From assembly GCF_001570765.1 (NCBI RefSeq), contig NZ_BCSH01000008.1, positions 62,001-126,000 of the forward strand: 64,000 nucleotides of DNA, given 5' to 3'. Below, one piece after another: positions 37,224-44,607 of this stretch (position 1 is the stretch's first letter; every line of letters starts with the position of its first letter). A program made the translations under genes and the position numbers. This DNA comes from Nocardiopsis listeri NBRC 13360. Lineage in GTDB: Bacteria > Actinomycetota > Actinomycetes > Streptosporangiales > Streptosporangiaceae. The notes below the pieces were generated by a model. The model did not search any database. It saw nothing but the letters and a program-made list of their open reading frames with translations, and had not been told where the DNA came from.

Positions 37224-37679
37224 TTGGTAAGCAAATTTTTCAAAAGGGGACACCTTAATCAAACTCAACAGCTTGACCTAATCAAGAAGATCTGCCAGTC
37301 CATTCTTTTGCGGGCACCACAAGGATGGAAAAACATAATGTATAGAAGCAACGCCGTAATCGACCACAGTTCTTCTAAGTTTCAGGTGCGCGATACATAC
37401 GGAAAAAACATAGCAGGCTGGGGTCCTAATACTATCGGACCTTTACTCGACAACTTGCGCGCAGGGATGTATCGAGAAGGCGAGGGAGCCTGGTTTTCGA
37501 TTAAATTCACAATCACTCGACCTGGAAATTTCCAGGTCGAATATAACTACGACGAAGACCCTCACATTCTCTTTCCCGCGGCATGGGGATACACCAACGA
37601 CCTCAAGTACTTTCCTCGCGACTACGAACACATACCCACCTGGCTCCGACAAAAGCTCGCTGGGGAAGCGGACGTATAG
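37224..37679 (+). CDS. YezG/DUF600-family immunity protein, copy 3
   Basis: A 151-residue paralogue closest to copy 1 (shared KFFKRGHLNQTQQLDLIKKI-type start, APQGWKNIMY, GAWFSIKFTITRPGNFQVEY, NYDEDPHILFPAAWGYTND). The TTG start follows AAGGAA. It overlaps the end of the gene broken by IS element A when that gene is reconstructed. Low G+C. It should bind a toxin related to that of copy 1. Confidence 0.8.
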   Translation: MVSKFFKRGHLNQTQQLDLIKKICQSILLRAPQGWKNIMYRSNAVIDHSSSKFQVRDTYGKNIAGWGPNTIGPLLDNLRAGMYREGEGAWFSIKFTITRPGNFQVEYNYDEDPHILFPAAWGYTNDLKYFPRDYEHIPTWLRQKLAGEADV

Positions 37680-37793
37680 GGATTCGGGTACCTGTGGTTT
37701 CACAGAACTCCATGGCAGACCGACCCTTCTACCTGAAAAAACAGACCGCACTCGTCGCAGGTGAGCTGAGCAGGAACATCGAACGAACCCTAA

Positions 37794-38726
37794 GAGCGTG
37801 TTTGAGAAGGGGTAACGGTCCGGGCACTTCCCCCACGCTGCTGCTGTCAGGCCGCAAGCATGAGCCCCATGCCGCGACGCCCGACCTACCCCTCTGACCT
37901 GACCGATGAGCAGTGGGCCCTGATCGAGCCCCTGCTCCCACCGGCCAACACCGGAGGCCGACCCGAGAAGCACCCCCGCCGCGACGTGGTGGACGCGATC
38001 TTGTACGTGGTGCGTACCGGCTGTTCCTGGCGGCACCTGCCCGTGGACTTCCCACCCTGGCAAACCGTGTACTGGTACTTCTCCCGCTGGGAGGAAGCCA
38101 CGGTCACCGAGCAGGTCATGGCCGTGCTGCGCCGTCGGGTGCGCACCGCTCAAGGACGCGGGGGCGAGCCCTCGGCGGGGATCATCGACTCCCAGAGCGT
38201 CAAGGGCGCCGACACCGTCGGCCAGGGGACCAGGGGCTATGACGCGGGCAAGAAGGTCAACGGCCGTAAGAGGTTCATCGTCACCGACACCCTGGGGTTG
38301 TTGCTGGTGGTGTGCGTGATGGCTGCCTCGGTTCAGGACCGGGACGGGGCCAGGACCACCTTGTTGAGTCTGTACCTGTGCACGCCGGTGCGGTTCGTGT
38401 TCGCTGACGCGGGGTTCGCGGGAAAGCTGGTGGCCTGGGCGGAGAGGTTCGTGGCCACGACTGTGCATATCGTGCGCAAGGCTCCTGGCCAGGTGGGGTT
38501 CGCGGTGATCCCGCGGCGGTGGGTGGTGGAGCGTTCGCTGGCGTGGTTGACCGCTCACCGTCGTCTGGCACGGGACTACGAGCGCGACCCGGCGGTGTCC
38601 GAGGCGATGGTGCGCTGGGCCGCGATCGGTCAGATGGCCCGACGCCTCGCCCGAGGACGAGATACCGTCCGTCAGCGTGCTTGGACGAGCGAAGACCTCA
38701 TTTCCTGACCCTTCTCAAACACGCTC
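37794..38726 (+). mobile_element. IS5-family (IS402-type) element B, intact
   Basis: A 933-bp element with perfect terminal inverted repeats GAGCGTGTTTGAGAAGGG at both ends. It is flanked by the 3-bp direct repeat TAA (37791-37793 and 38727-38729), the TNA-type target duplication of this group. It holds one intact transposase gene. The matching target duplication means the insertion is fairly recent. Confidence 0.9.
37860..38708 (+). CDS. IS5-family transposase
   Basis: A 282-residue protein with the DUF4096-type N-terminus (YPSDLTDEQWALIEPLLPPA, GRPEKHPRRDVVDAILYVVR) and a complete DDE centre: IIDSQSVKGAD (Asp110), FADAGFAGKL (Asp183) and WVVERSLAWL (Glu224). It cuts and joins the ends of element B. 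A second ATG three codons in is an alternative start. No frameshift is needed, unlike some members of this family. Confidence 0.92.
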   Translation: MSPMPRRPTYPSDLTDEQWALIEPLLPPANTGGRPEKHPRRDVVDAILYVVRTGCSWRHLPVDFPPWQTVYWYFSRWEEATVTEQVMAVLRRRVRTAQGRGGEPSAGIIDSQSVKGADTVGQGTRGYDAGKKVNGRKRFIVTDTLGLLLVVCVMAASVQDRDGARTTLLSLYLCTPVRFVFADAGFAGKLVAWAERFVATTVHIVRKAPGQVGFAVIPRRWVVERSLAWLTAHRRLARDYERDPAVSEAMVRWAAIGQMARRLARGRDTVRQRAWTSEDLIS

Positions 38727-39016
38727 TAAGGCTCATGCCTCGACCGCTGGTCACTCACGGAGATTTCGCATCGTGATCTTGGTTCGTTGACATCGGGTGC
38801 AAGGCCCCACAGCCCGGACTGTGGCGGCCGCTGTCATTCCACGCCGTAGTCCGCCCGTTACCTCCCGGTAGGGCCTTGGCGCGAGGAAGGCGCGTGCGCG
38901 TACCTTGGGGCTGAGTACAGGCGGAGCTTGCACGCTCCTACACCTGCCTGGCCTGGAGGAGAGATCATCAAGATCACAACCGTCGTATCCGAACCCGCGG
39001 CGGAAGGACCAGCCCG

Positions 39017-40069
39017 ATGACCAACCCCGAGGCGAACCCGGACACCCACGTGTGCGTCGATGGTGGCCTTCCGGGGCCGTGGGCCGAGCGGGAGGGTGGA
39101 GCTCCCGTCGAGCTCATCACCGCCCGCGACGTGCCCCTGGGCGGACCGCGTGCCATGAACGTGCGCCGTACCCTGCCGCAACGGCAGCGTTCGTTGATCG
39201 GCGCGTGGTGCTTCATCGACCACTACGGGCCGGACGACGTATCGGCCAGCGGCGGTATGGACGTGGCTCCGCACCCGCACACGGGACTTCAGACGCTGAG
39301 CTGGCTGTTCGAAGGTACCGTCGCCCACATCGACTCCGGTGGCAACAGCGCCCACGTCCTTCCCGGTGAGATGAACCTGATGACCGCCGGCGCCGGCATC
39401 TGCCATTCCCAGACCTCCACGGAGGACACCGACCGACTCCACGGGGTGCAGCTCTGGATCGCCCTCCCCGAGGAGGCGCGCAACCGGCCGGGCCGCGACT
39501 TCGAGCACTTCGTCCCCGAGCCCGTCACCTTCGACGGCGGTTCCGCGCTCGTCTTCCTCGGTTCACTGCTGGGTTCACAGTCCCCGGTGAGCATGTATTC
39601 GCCGCTGGTGGGGGCCGAGATCAGGCTCGATCCCGGCGCGGCCCTCGACCTGACGGTCGATTCCGGATTCGAGCACGGCCTGCTGGTGGACACGGGCGAG
39701 GCCATCACGCTGGAGGGCGTGCGCGTGCCCAAGGACGCCGTGGGTTACACCGGTGTGGGGAGCCGGAACCTGCGTATCGCCAACGGCGGTGACGAGCCGG
39801 CCAGGCTCGTGCTCGTGGGAGGAGCCCCCTTCACCGAAGAGCTCGTCATGTGGTGGAACTTCCTGGGCCGTACCACCGAGGAGATCCGGCAGTACAGAGA
39901 GGAATGGCAGAACCACGGTGAGCGGTTCGGTCGCGTCGAAGGCTACGTGGGTCACGGCGGCCCGGGAAAGAACCGCGAAGGGATGGGGTGGATCCCCGCC
40001 CCTGAACTGCCACCGGTCAGGATGAGGCCGAGGAAGAACCCACCGCCCCACGCACAGATCCAGGACTGA
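39017..40069 (+). CDS. Pirin family protein
   Basis: A 350-residue bicupin. The metal site of the first cupin is seen in DVAPHPHTGLQTLSWLFEG and in GAGICHSQTSTED with LHGVQLW. GGAAGGA precedes the ATG. Pirins bind iron; some act as quercetinases, others as cofactors or redox sensors, and which applies cannot be told. It is followed by a GNAT and an AhpD-like gene in the same direction, suggesting a stress-related group. The 287-bp gap between IS element B and this gene has no gene that I can see. Confidence 0.88.
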   Translation: MTNPEANPDTHVCVDGGLPGPWAEREGGAPVELITARDVPLGGPRAMNVRRTLPQRQRSLIGAWCFIDHYGPDDVSASGGMDVAPHPHTGLQTLSWLFEGTVAHIDSGGNSAHVLPGEMNLMTAGAGICHSQTSTEDTDRLHGVQLWIALPEEARNRPGRDFEHFVPEPVTFDGGSALVFLGSLLGSQSPVSMYSPLVGAEIRLDPGAALDLTVDSGFEHGLLVDTGEAITLEGVRVPKDAVGYTGVGSRNLRIANGGDEPARLVLVGGAPFTEELVMWWNFLGRTTEEIRQYREEWQNHGERFGRVEGYVGHGGPGKNREGMGWIPAPELPPVRMRPRKNPPPHAQIQD

Positions 40070-40159
40070 ACCACCCCGGTCACCCACCCCGCCGGGCCGA
40101 GGCGCCGTCGTGCCAGCCATCGACCGGACCGGCACGATCCCCATGGAGAGGTCTTCGCC

Positions 40160-40552
40160 ATGACCGAGCCACAGACCGACAAAACCGGCGCTGTCGTGCA
40201 TATCGCCCTTGACGAAACGCGCGCCATCAGCGCCTATACCGTGACCCTGGAGGACGGCACCCTCGCGGGCCGCGCGGACTTCATCGACCCGCCGGAAGGC
40301 GAGGACGAACGCGTCTTCTTCCACACCGAGGTCTCACCGGAGTTCGGTGGGCGGGGTCTGGGCGGACTCGTGATGCGCCAGGCCCTGGCCGACAGCGTCC
40401 GCAGGAACATCACCGTCGTACCCGTGTGCCCACTGTTCGCCAAGTACCCGAAGGAGCACGGCGAGGAGTACACGGCCCAGGGCGGCAGGTTCCGCAAGCC
40501 GAGGCCCGCGGACCTGCAGCTGGTCCAGAAGACGACCGAGGAGCAGGCATGA
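40160..40552 (+). CDS. GNAT-type N-acetyltransferase (PF14542-like)
   Basis: A 130-residue protein. The acetyl-CoA loop reads VSPEFGGRGLGGLVMRQALA and is followed by VVPVCPLFAKYPKEH, the pattern of the small YidJ/GNAT-like proteins. GGAGAGG precedes the ATG. Its stop overlaps the start of the AhpD-like gene (ATGA), so the two are translationally coupled. The acceptor is unknown. Confidence 0.85.
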   Translation: MTEPQTDKTGAVVHIALDETRAISAYTVTLEDGTLAGRADFIDPPEGEDERVFFHTEVSPEFGGRGLGGLVMRQALADSVRRNITVVPVCPLFAKYPKEHGEEYTAQGGRFRKPRPADLQLVQKTTEEQA

Positions 40553-41007
40553 GCGCGGAGCGTCCCTACATCGACAAGGAACACCCCACGGTGTACAAGG
40601 CGCTCGGCAAGGCGGCCGTGGCCTCCCGGGCCGCTTCGCACGAGGCGAGTCTGGGCGATGACACCATCGAGCTGATCAACGTCCGGGTGTCCCAGATCAA
40701 CGGGTGCCCGACCTGCCTGAGCATCCACGTTCCCAAGGCCCGCAAGGCCGGGGTGAAGCAGAGCGTCCTGGACGTGCTGCCGTCCTGGCGTGAGGCCGGC
40801 GTGTTCACCGACATGCAAAAGGCCGCTCTGCTCCTGGCGGAGTCCCTCACCGTCATCGACCCCACCGTCGATCGGCAGGCGATCAACGCCCGTGCGGCCG
40901 CCCACCTGACCACCGCCCAGATCTCCGCGGTGGAGTGGACGACCACGCTCATCAACGCGTTCAACCGGGTCTCGATCGCCAGTGGTCATCCCGTGATCAC
41001 ACGATAG
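40549..41007 (+). CDS. AhpD-like carboxymuconolactone decarboxylase family protein
   Basis: A 152-residue helical protein with the AhpD-type redox centre INGCPTCLSIH (Cys53, Cys56, His60). Such proteins reduce peroxides or peroxiredoxins in antioxidant defence. It is coupled to the GNAT gene and ends the pirin-GNAT-AhpD series. A leftward gene converges 284 bp further on. Confidence 0.88.
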   Translation: MSAERPYIDKEHPTVYKALGKAAVASRAASHEASLGDDTIELINVRVSQINGCPTCLSIHVPKARKAGVKQSVLDVLPSWREAGVFTDMQKAALLLAESLTVIDPTVDRQAINARAAAHLTTAQISAVEWTTTLINAFNRVSIASGHPVITR

Positions 41008-41290
41008 GGAAAGCGATTTCCACCGCTGTAACGCCCTCCCTCCGTGAGGTGCGCTACAGCGGTGGGTCCCCTTTCCGGAAGCCCACCTTCTCCAACAGGG
41101 CGACGTGCTCGGCACACAGGGTTCGGGGCAAGGCGGTCACATCCGAACGGGGCTCCCGACACGGTGGTCTGCCGGCCCTCAGCAGCCCTGAGACGATTGC
41201 TGCCGCGCGCCTCTCCTACGGGCAGGGAGGGTCCGGACAGGTCGAGGACGGCTCTTCAGGCCTCCCGTCTCCCGGACCTCCCGACCGTAT

Positions 41291-42625
41291 TCAGTGCGGT
41301 GACGGCGGCCGTTCCAGACCCAAATGGCCCCGAAGCGTGTCCGCCTCGTACTCGCGACGGAACAGCCCTCGCTGTTGCAGGACGGGAACCACATGGTCCA
41401 CGAAGTCCTCGATCCCGCCCGGCAACGACGGCGGCATGAGGTTGAACCCGTCCGCGCCACCGTTCTCGTACCACCGGGTCATCCGATCGGCGATCTGCTC
41501 GGGCGTTCCGACCATGGTGCAGTGTCCGCCGCCGGCGGCCAGACGGCCCAGCAGTTGCCGCACCGTGGGCCGTTCGGAGTCGATGATGCGCAAGATGGTC
41601 TCGTAGCGTCCCTTGGGACCGGTGAACTCCTCCAGTGACGGCAGCTCGGGAACCGGCGCGTCCAACTCCCAGTCAGAACAGTCCTGTTCGGTGAACAGGC
41701 CCAGCTGCCGCAATGACTCCTCGGTCGGCAGCAATTCGTCCAGTTCGCGCTGCTTGGCTCGGGCCTCCCGTTCGGTGGAACCGACGTAGGTGACCAGTCC
41801 GGGCATGATGGCGACGGACCGAGGGTCGCGGCCCGCCTGCCGGATCCGCGCCTTGACGTCGCCGTAGTAGTCCTGGGCGCTGGGCAGGTCATAGGCCACG
41901 GAGTAGATGGCCTCGGCGCGGCGGGCCGCCAGCGTGCGTCCCTGCTCCGACGAGCCCGCTTGGAACAGCACCGGGTTGCCCTGTACCGGGCGCGGCACGT
42001 TCAACGGTCCGTCGACCTGGAAGTGCTCTCCCCGGTGGCCGATGGGGCGCACCAGGTCCGGGTCCGCGAAGACCCCGTCCCGGTCATACTGGAAGGCCTT
42101 GTCGCTCCAGGAGTCCCACAGCCCCAGCACCACCTCCACGAACTCCTCTGCTCGCGCGTAGCGCTCCTGGTGCGCGGGCATCCGCTCGTATCCGTGGTTG
42201 CGGGCCTCGGTGTCGAACATGGACGTCACCACGTTCCAGCCCACTCGTCCTCCGCTGATGTGGTCCAGGGAGGCCAGCAGGCGTGCCGCGTGGAAGGGCG
42301 TGTAGAACGTGCTGGAGACGGTGCTGACCAGACCGATGTGCCGGGTGGCCCGGCTCATAGCCGCCAGAGTGGTCAATGGTTCGAGGAACCACCACGGGCC
42401 ACTGGCGACGTCGCCTGTGGCGTGGCCGTCGGCGAAGAACACCGCGTCCAGGCGGCCGCGTTCGGCGGTGCGGGCCAGTCCTTCGAAGTAGGTGATGTCA
42501 CCGATCCGTTCGGCCGGCGAGTCGGGGTGACGCCAGGCGGCCTTGTGGTGACCGCAGCCGAAGATGAACAGGTTGAGGTGCATCCGGCGGTCGGGATCCT
42601 GGTCGGGCGCGGGAGCGGAGGCCAT
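41291..42625 (-). CDS. NtaA/SnaA/DszA-family FMN-dependent monooxygenase
   Basis: A 444-residue bacterial-luciferase-like protein of the NtaA/SoxA branch: LNLFIFGCGHHKAAWRHPDS at the start, EGLARTAERGRLDAVFFADG, SRATRHIGLVSTVSSTFYTP, HISGGRVGWNVVTSMFDTEA, and GSSEQGRTLAARRAEAIY. These enzymes use FMNH2 and O2 to oxidise small organic substrates and need a separate flavin reductase. The ATG overlaps the SDR stop (TGATG), so both are translated as an operon under the TPP riboswitch. A substrate related to thiamine or its breakdown is inferred from the riboswitch only. Confidence 0.88.
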   Translation of the reverse strand: MASAPAPDQDPDRRMHLNLFIFGCGHHKAAWRHPDSPAERIGDITYFEGLARTAERGRLDAVFFADGHATGDVASGPWWFLEPLTTLAAMSRATRHIGLVSTVSSTFYTPFHAARLLASLDHISGGRVGWNVVTSMFDTEARNHGYERMPAHQERYARAEEFVEVVLGLWDSWSDKAFQYDRDGVFADPDLVRPIGHRGEHFQVDGPLNVPRPVQGNPVLFQAGSSEQGRTLAARRAEAIYSVAYDLPSAQDYYGDVKARIRQAGRDPRSVAIMPGLVTYVGSTEREARAKQRELDELLPTEESLRQLGLFTEQDCSDWELDAPVPELPSLEEFTGPKGRYETILRIIDSERPTVRQLLGRLAAGGGHCTMVGTPEQIADRMTRWYENGGADGFNLMPPSLPGGIEDFVDHVVPVLQQRGLFRREYEADTLRGHLGLERPPSPH

Positions 42626-43407
42626 CAATTCATCACCAGCCCGCCGTCGACGACCAGATTCTGACCGGTGACCGCGCGCGCCCAAGGGGAGGCGAAGTAC
42701 AGGGCCGCGTCGGCGAACTCGGCAGGGGTGGTGACCCGGCGCAGCGGTGTGGAGGAGGCGATCATGTCGAAGACGCCCTCGGGGGTGGCGGAGCTGGCGT
42801 CGGTGGTGCGCAGCAGACCACCGGAGACCATGTTGACGGTGATGCCGTCGGGGCCCAGGTCATGGGCGAGCGTACGGGTCAGCGACAACAGCGCCGCCTT
42901 GGCCGCGGTGTAGTCGTGGTAGGGGACCACCGGGTGCTGGAACAGGTTGGTGCCCACGTTGATGACCCGACCGAACCCCTGGCCGCGCATGGAGACCAGG
43001 GCGGCTTGGACGGTGTTCAGTGCGCCGTGGACGGTACCGCTGAACTGCTGGTCGAGGTGTTGTGGGGTGAGCGTGTCGGCGTGAGGCCGTGCGTCGCCGT
43101 TGAAGGAGAAGTCGGCGAGCGCGTTGTTGACGACGGTGGAGATGGAGGAGCCGAAATGGCCCTCCGCGGCTTGGACCATCGCGGCGACCTGTTCGGGATC
43201 GCGCACGTCCGCTCGCACGGCCAAGGCGCGATCGGGGTGGGTGGCGGTGAGCTCGCCGGCTGCTTCGGCACTGTGGAGGTAGTTGATCACCACACGGGCG
43301 CCTTGCCCCAGGAAGGCCTGGACCAGCCGGGACCCGAGCCCTCGGGCCCCGCCGGTGACGACGACCGTCTGCTGGTCGATGGGGAGCGCGGTGCGGGAAG
43401 AACTCAT
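42625..43407 (-). CDS. SDR family oxidoreductase under a TPP riboswitch
   Basis: A 260-residue short-chain dehydrogenase: VVVTGGARGLGSRL (cofactor loop), VNNALADFSFNG in the NNAG position, and YHDYTAAKAAL with the catalytic Tyr and Lys. AAAGG stands seven bases before the ATG at 43407. It is first in a two-gene operon with the flavin monooxygenase. The TPP riboswitch 63 bp upstream means it should be shut off when thiamine pyrophosphate is plentiful. The substrate is unknown; a thiamine salvage or precursor step is inferred. Confidence 0.85.
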   Translation of the reverse strand: MSSSRTALPIDQQTVVVTGGARGLGSRLVQAFLGQGARVVINYLHSAEAAGELTATHPDRALAVRADVRDPEQVAAMVQAAEGHFGSSISTVVNNALADFSFNGDARPHADTLTPQHLDQQFSGTVHGALNTVQAALVSMRGQGFGRVINVGTNLFQHPVVPYHDYTAAKAALLSLTRTLAHDLGPDGITVNMVSGGLLRTTDASSATPEGVFDMIASSTPLRRVTTPAEFADAALYFASPWARAVTGQNLVVDGGLVMN

Positions 43408-43469
43408 CGGTGGCCTTTCTGACATGGGCGAAGGCGTCCCTTCGACCACCGATACCACCGGCCGTGTAC

Positions 43470-43553
43470 GGACATCCCTTCGCCGGTATGACCCGGATCA
43501 GGTTCGACGGGTGTTATCTCAGCCCGAATCAGTGGATTCAGGGCACCCCGTGT
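43470..43553 (-). promoter_or_regulatory. TPP riboswitch (THI element)
   Basis: On the minus strand the conserved blocks appear in order and spacing: GGGGTGCCC, then GGGCTGAGATAACACCC, then GAACCTGATCCGGGTC, then ATACCGGCGAAGGGA. These are the P1/P2 start, the pyrimidine-sensing CUGAGA loop, the P4/P5 part and the closing GCGAAGGGA. It lies 63 bp upstream of the SDR start. No clear terminator hairpin follows, so control of translation start is likely, as usual in actinomycetes. The remaining sequence 43554-43804 has no gene that I can support. Confidence 0.93.
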
Positions 43554-43804
43554 CACTGCCGATCAAGGTAGCCCATAGGCACCGTCTCGGGCCACCGGCC
43601 GGCACCTCGCTCGTCTCCCGCTCGACGTCAGAGGCGAGCAGCGTCCTCTCGCTATGACCGCTGAGGACAAGATTTCCGCCCTCGCTGAGCTCGAACGCGT
43701 TGAAGATGGCCTGGGGACGTAGCGTCGAGCAACTTCACCGGTTCGGATTCGTTCGTCTTCTCAGCGAACGCGACCCGGCCGCGCGGGCAGCCACCCCTCC
43801 CCGC

Positions 43805-44518
43805 TCAGGAGGCCGAACGCAGCAGAGGCGGTGTGAGCAACGAAGAGCCTCCTTTGCGGTACAGGGCGGCCGGACGCCCCGCCCGCTGGGCGCGCTGCCC
43901 CCCGCTGGGTTCCACGAACCCCTCCGCCTTGGTGACCTTGCGTCGGAAGTTGCTGGGATCCAGTTCACGCCCCCAGATCACTTCGTAGACCTCCCTTAGC
44001 TCGCTGAGGGTGAACGGTTCGGGGCAGAAGACCGTGGCGACGGTGGTGTACTCCAGCTTCTCCCGAACGCGCTCCAGCGCATCGCCGAGAATGCGGTCGT
44101 GGTCGAAGGCCAGGAGGAGGGGACCTTCCAGGATCTCCCCCACCGGCACCCAGTGGGCATGGGCCGCGTCACTTCCTCCCACGGCTTCGGGCAGGTCCGC
44201 CCCCAAGGCCAGGTAGGCGATGGTGACGACCCGCCCCCGCGGGTCACGGCCGGGATCGCCGAAGGCACCGAGTTGTTCCAGGTGAAGCCGAGAGCCGTCG
44301 ATCCCGGTCTCCTCCAAGAGTTCGCGCCGAGCACCTTGGTCGAGGGTCTCCTGTCTTCGGACCCTCCCGCCGGGCAAGGCCGAGCACCCTTGGAACGGCT
44401 CCTCCCCTCTCTCGATCAACAGGACCATCAACGCCCCGTTCCTGATGGTGAAGATGGCCAGGTCCACCGTGACCAGGGACAACCCCACGTCAACGGCTCG
44501 CGCCAAGCGCTCGTCCAC
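43805..44518 (-). CDS. NrtR-like regulator: NUDIX domain plus winged helix
   Basis: A 237-residue protein. A NUDIX domain with a complete box (GGRVRRQETLDQGARRELLE then ETGI) is followed by the NrtR-type winged helix (PFTLSELREVYEVIWGRELD, NFRRKVTKAEGFVE). NrtR proteins sense ADP-ribose or related NAD metabolites. I choose GTG at 44518, after GGGGGG, because an ATG at 44563 would place the first operator repeat inside the gene. It is divergent from the membrane protein-PNP operon, with two operator-like repeats between. Its NUDIX residues are intact, so it may also hydrolyse its ligand. Confidence 0.75.
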   Translation of the reverse strand: MDERLARAVDVGLSLVTVDLAIFTIRNGALMVLLIERGEEPFQGCSALPGGRVRRQETLDQGARRELLEETGIDGSRLHLEQLGAFGDPGRDPRGRVVTIAYLALGADLPEAVGGSDAAHAHWVPVGEILEGPLLLAFDHDRILGDALERVREKLEYTTVATVFCPEPFTLSELREVYEVIWGRELDPSNFRRKVTKAEGFVEPSGGQRAQRAGRPAALYRKGGSSLLTPPLLRSAS

Positions 44519-44533
44519 TACGCCCCCCTTAAA

Positions 44534-44584
44534 GGTCATCTTGACTTTAATCATCCGATCCACTTATGGTCATCCCGACCTTAA
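44534..44584. promoter_or_regulatory. Pair of operator-like repeats for the NrtR-like regulator
   Basis: GGTCATCTTGACTTTAA (44534-44550) and GGTCATCCCGACCTTAA (44568-44584) are direct repeats (14 of 17 matches) 34 bp apart, about three helical turns. Each is itself an imperfect inverted repeat. They fill the gap between the divergent NrtR-like gene and the membrane protein operon. Confidence 0.65.
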
Positions 44585-44607
44585 CTGGATCGGCACAGGA
44601 GAAGTGC

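Larger units (their letters stand above)
35684..37230 (+). pseudogene. Probable immunity gene interrupted by an IS element
   Basis: The frame starts at ATG 35684 (MTQILSASSEIASWGWYVEI) and reads 219 residues to a stop at 36343, but its last 9-10 codons lie in the terminal repeat of an inserted IS. If the IS (36316-37166) is removed, the frame continues as YNWNLSGTATYHRLID and ends TRNILW with TAA at 37228-37230, overlapping the TTG start of the next YezG gene, a natural operon junction. The protein is low-G+C, soluble and of unknown family; its position in the array suggests immunity. The truncated form could still be made. Confidence 0.6.

Noticed and set aside
40990-41010. GGAAAGCGATTTCC as a LacI-type operator
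   Set aside because: It lies at the end of the AhpD-like gene with no gene start nearby in the right position, so it is probably chance.
43656-43727. A 23-codon frame starting MTAEDKISALAELERVEDGL
   Set aside because: It has no ribosome site, and nothing coding-like follows its stop in the same or other frames.
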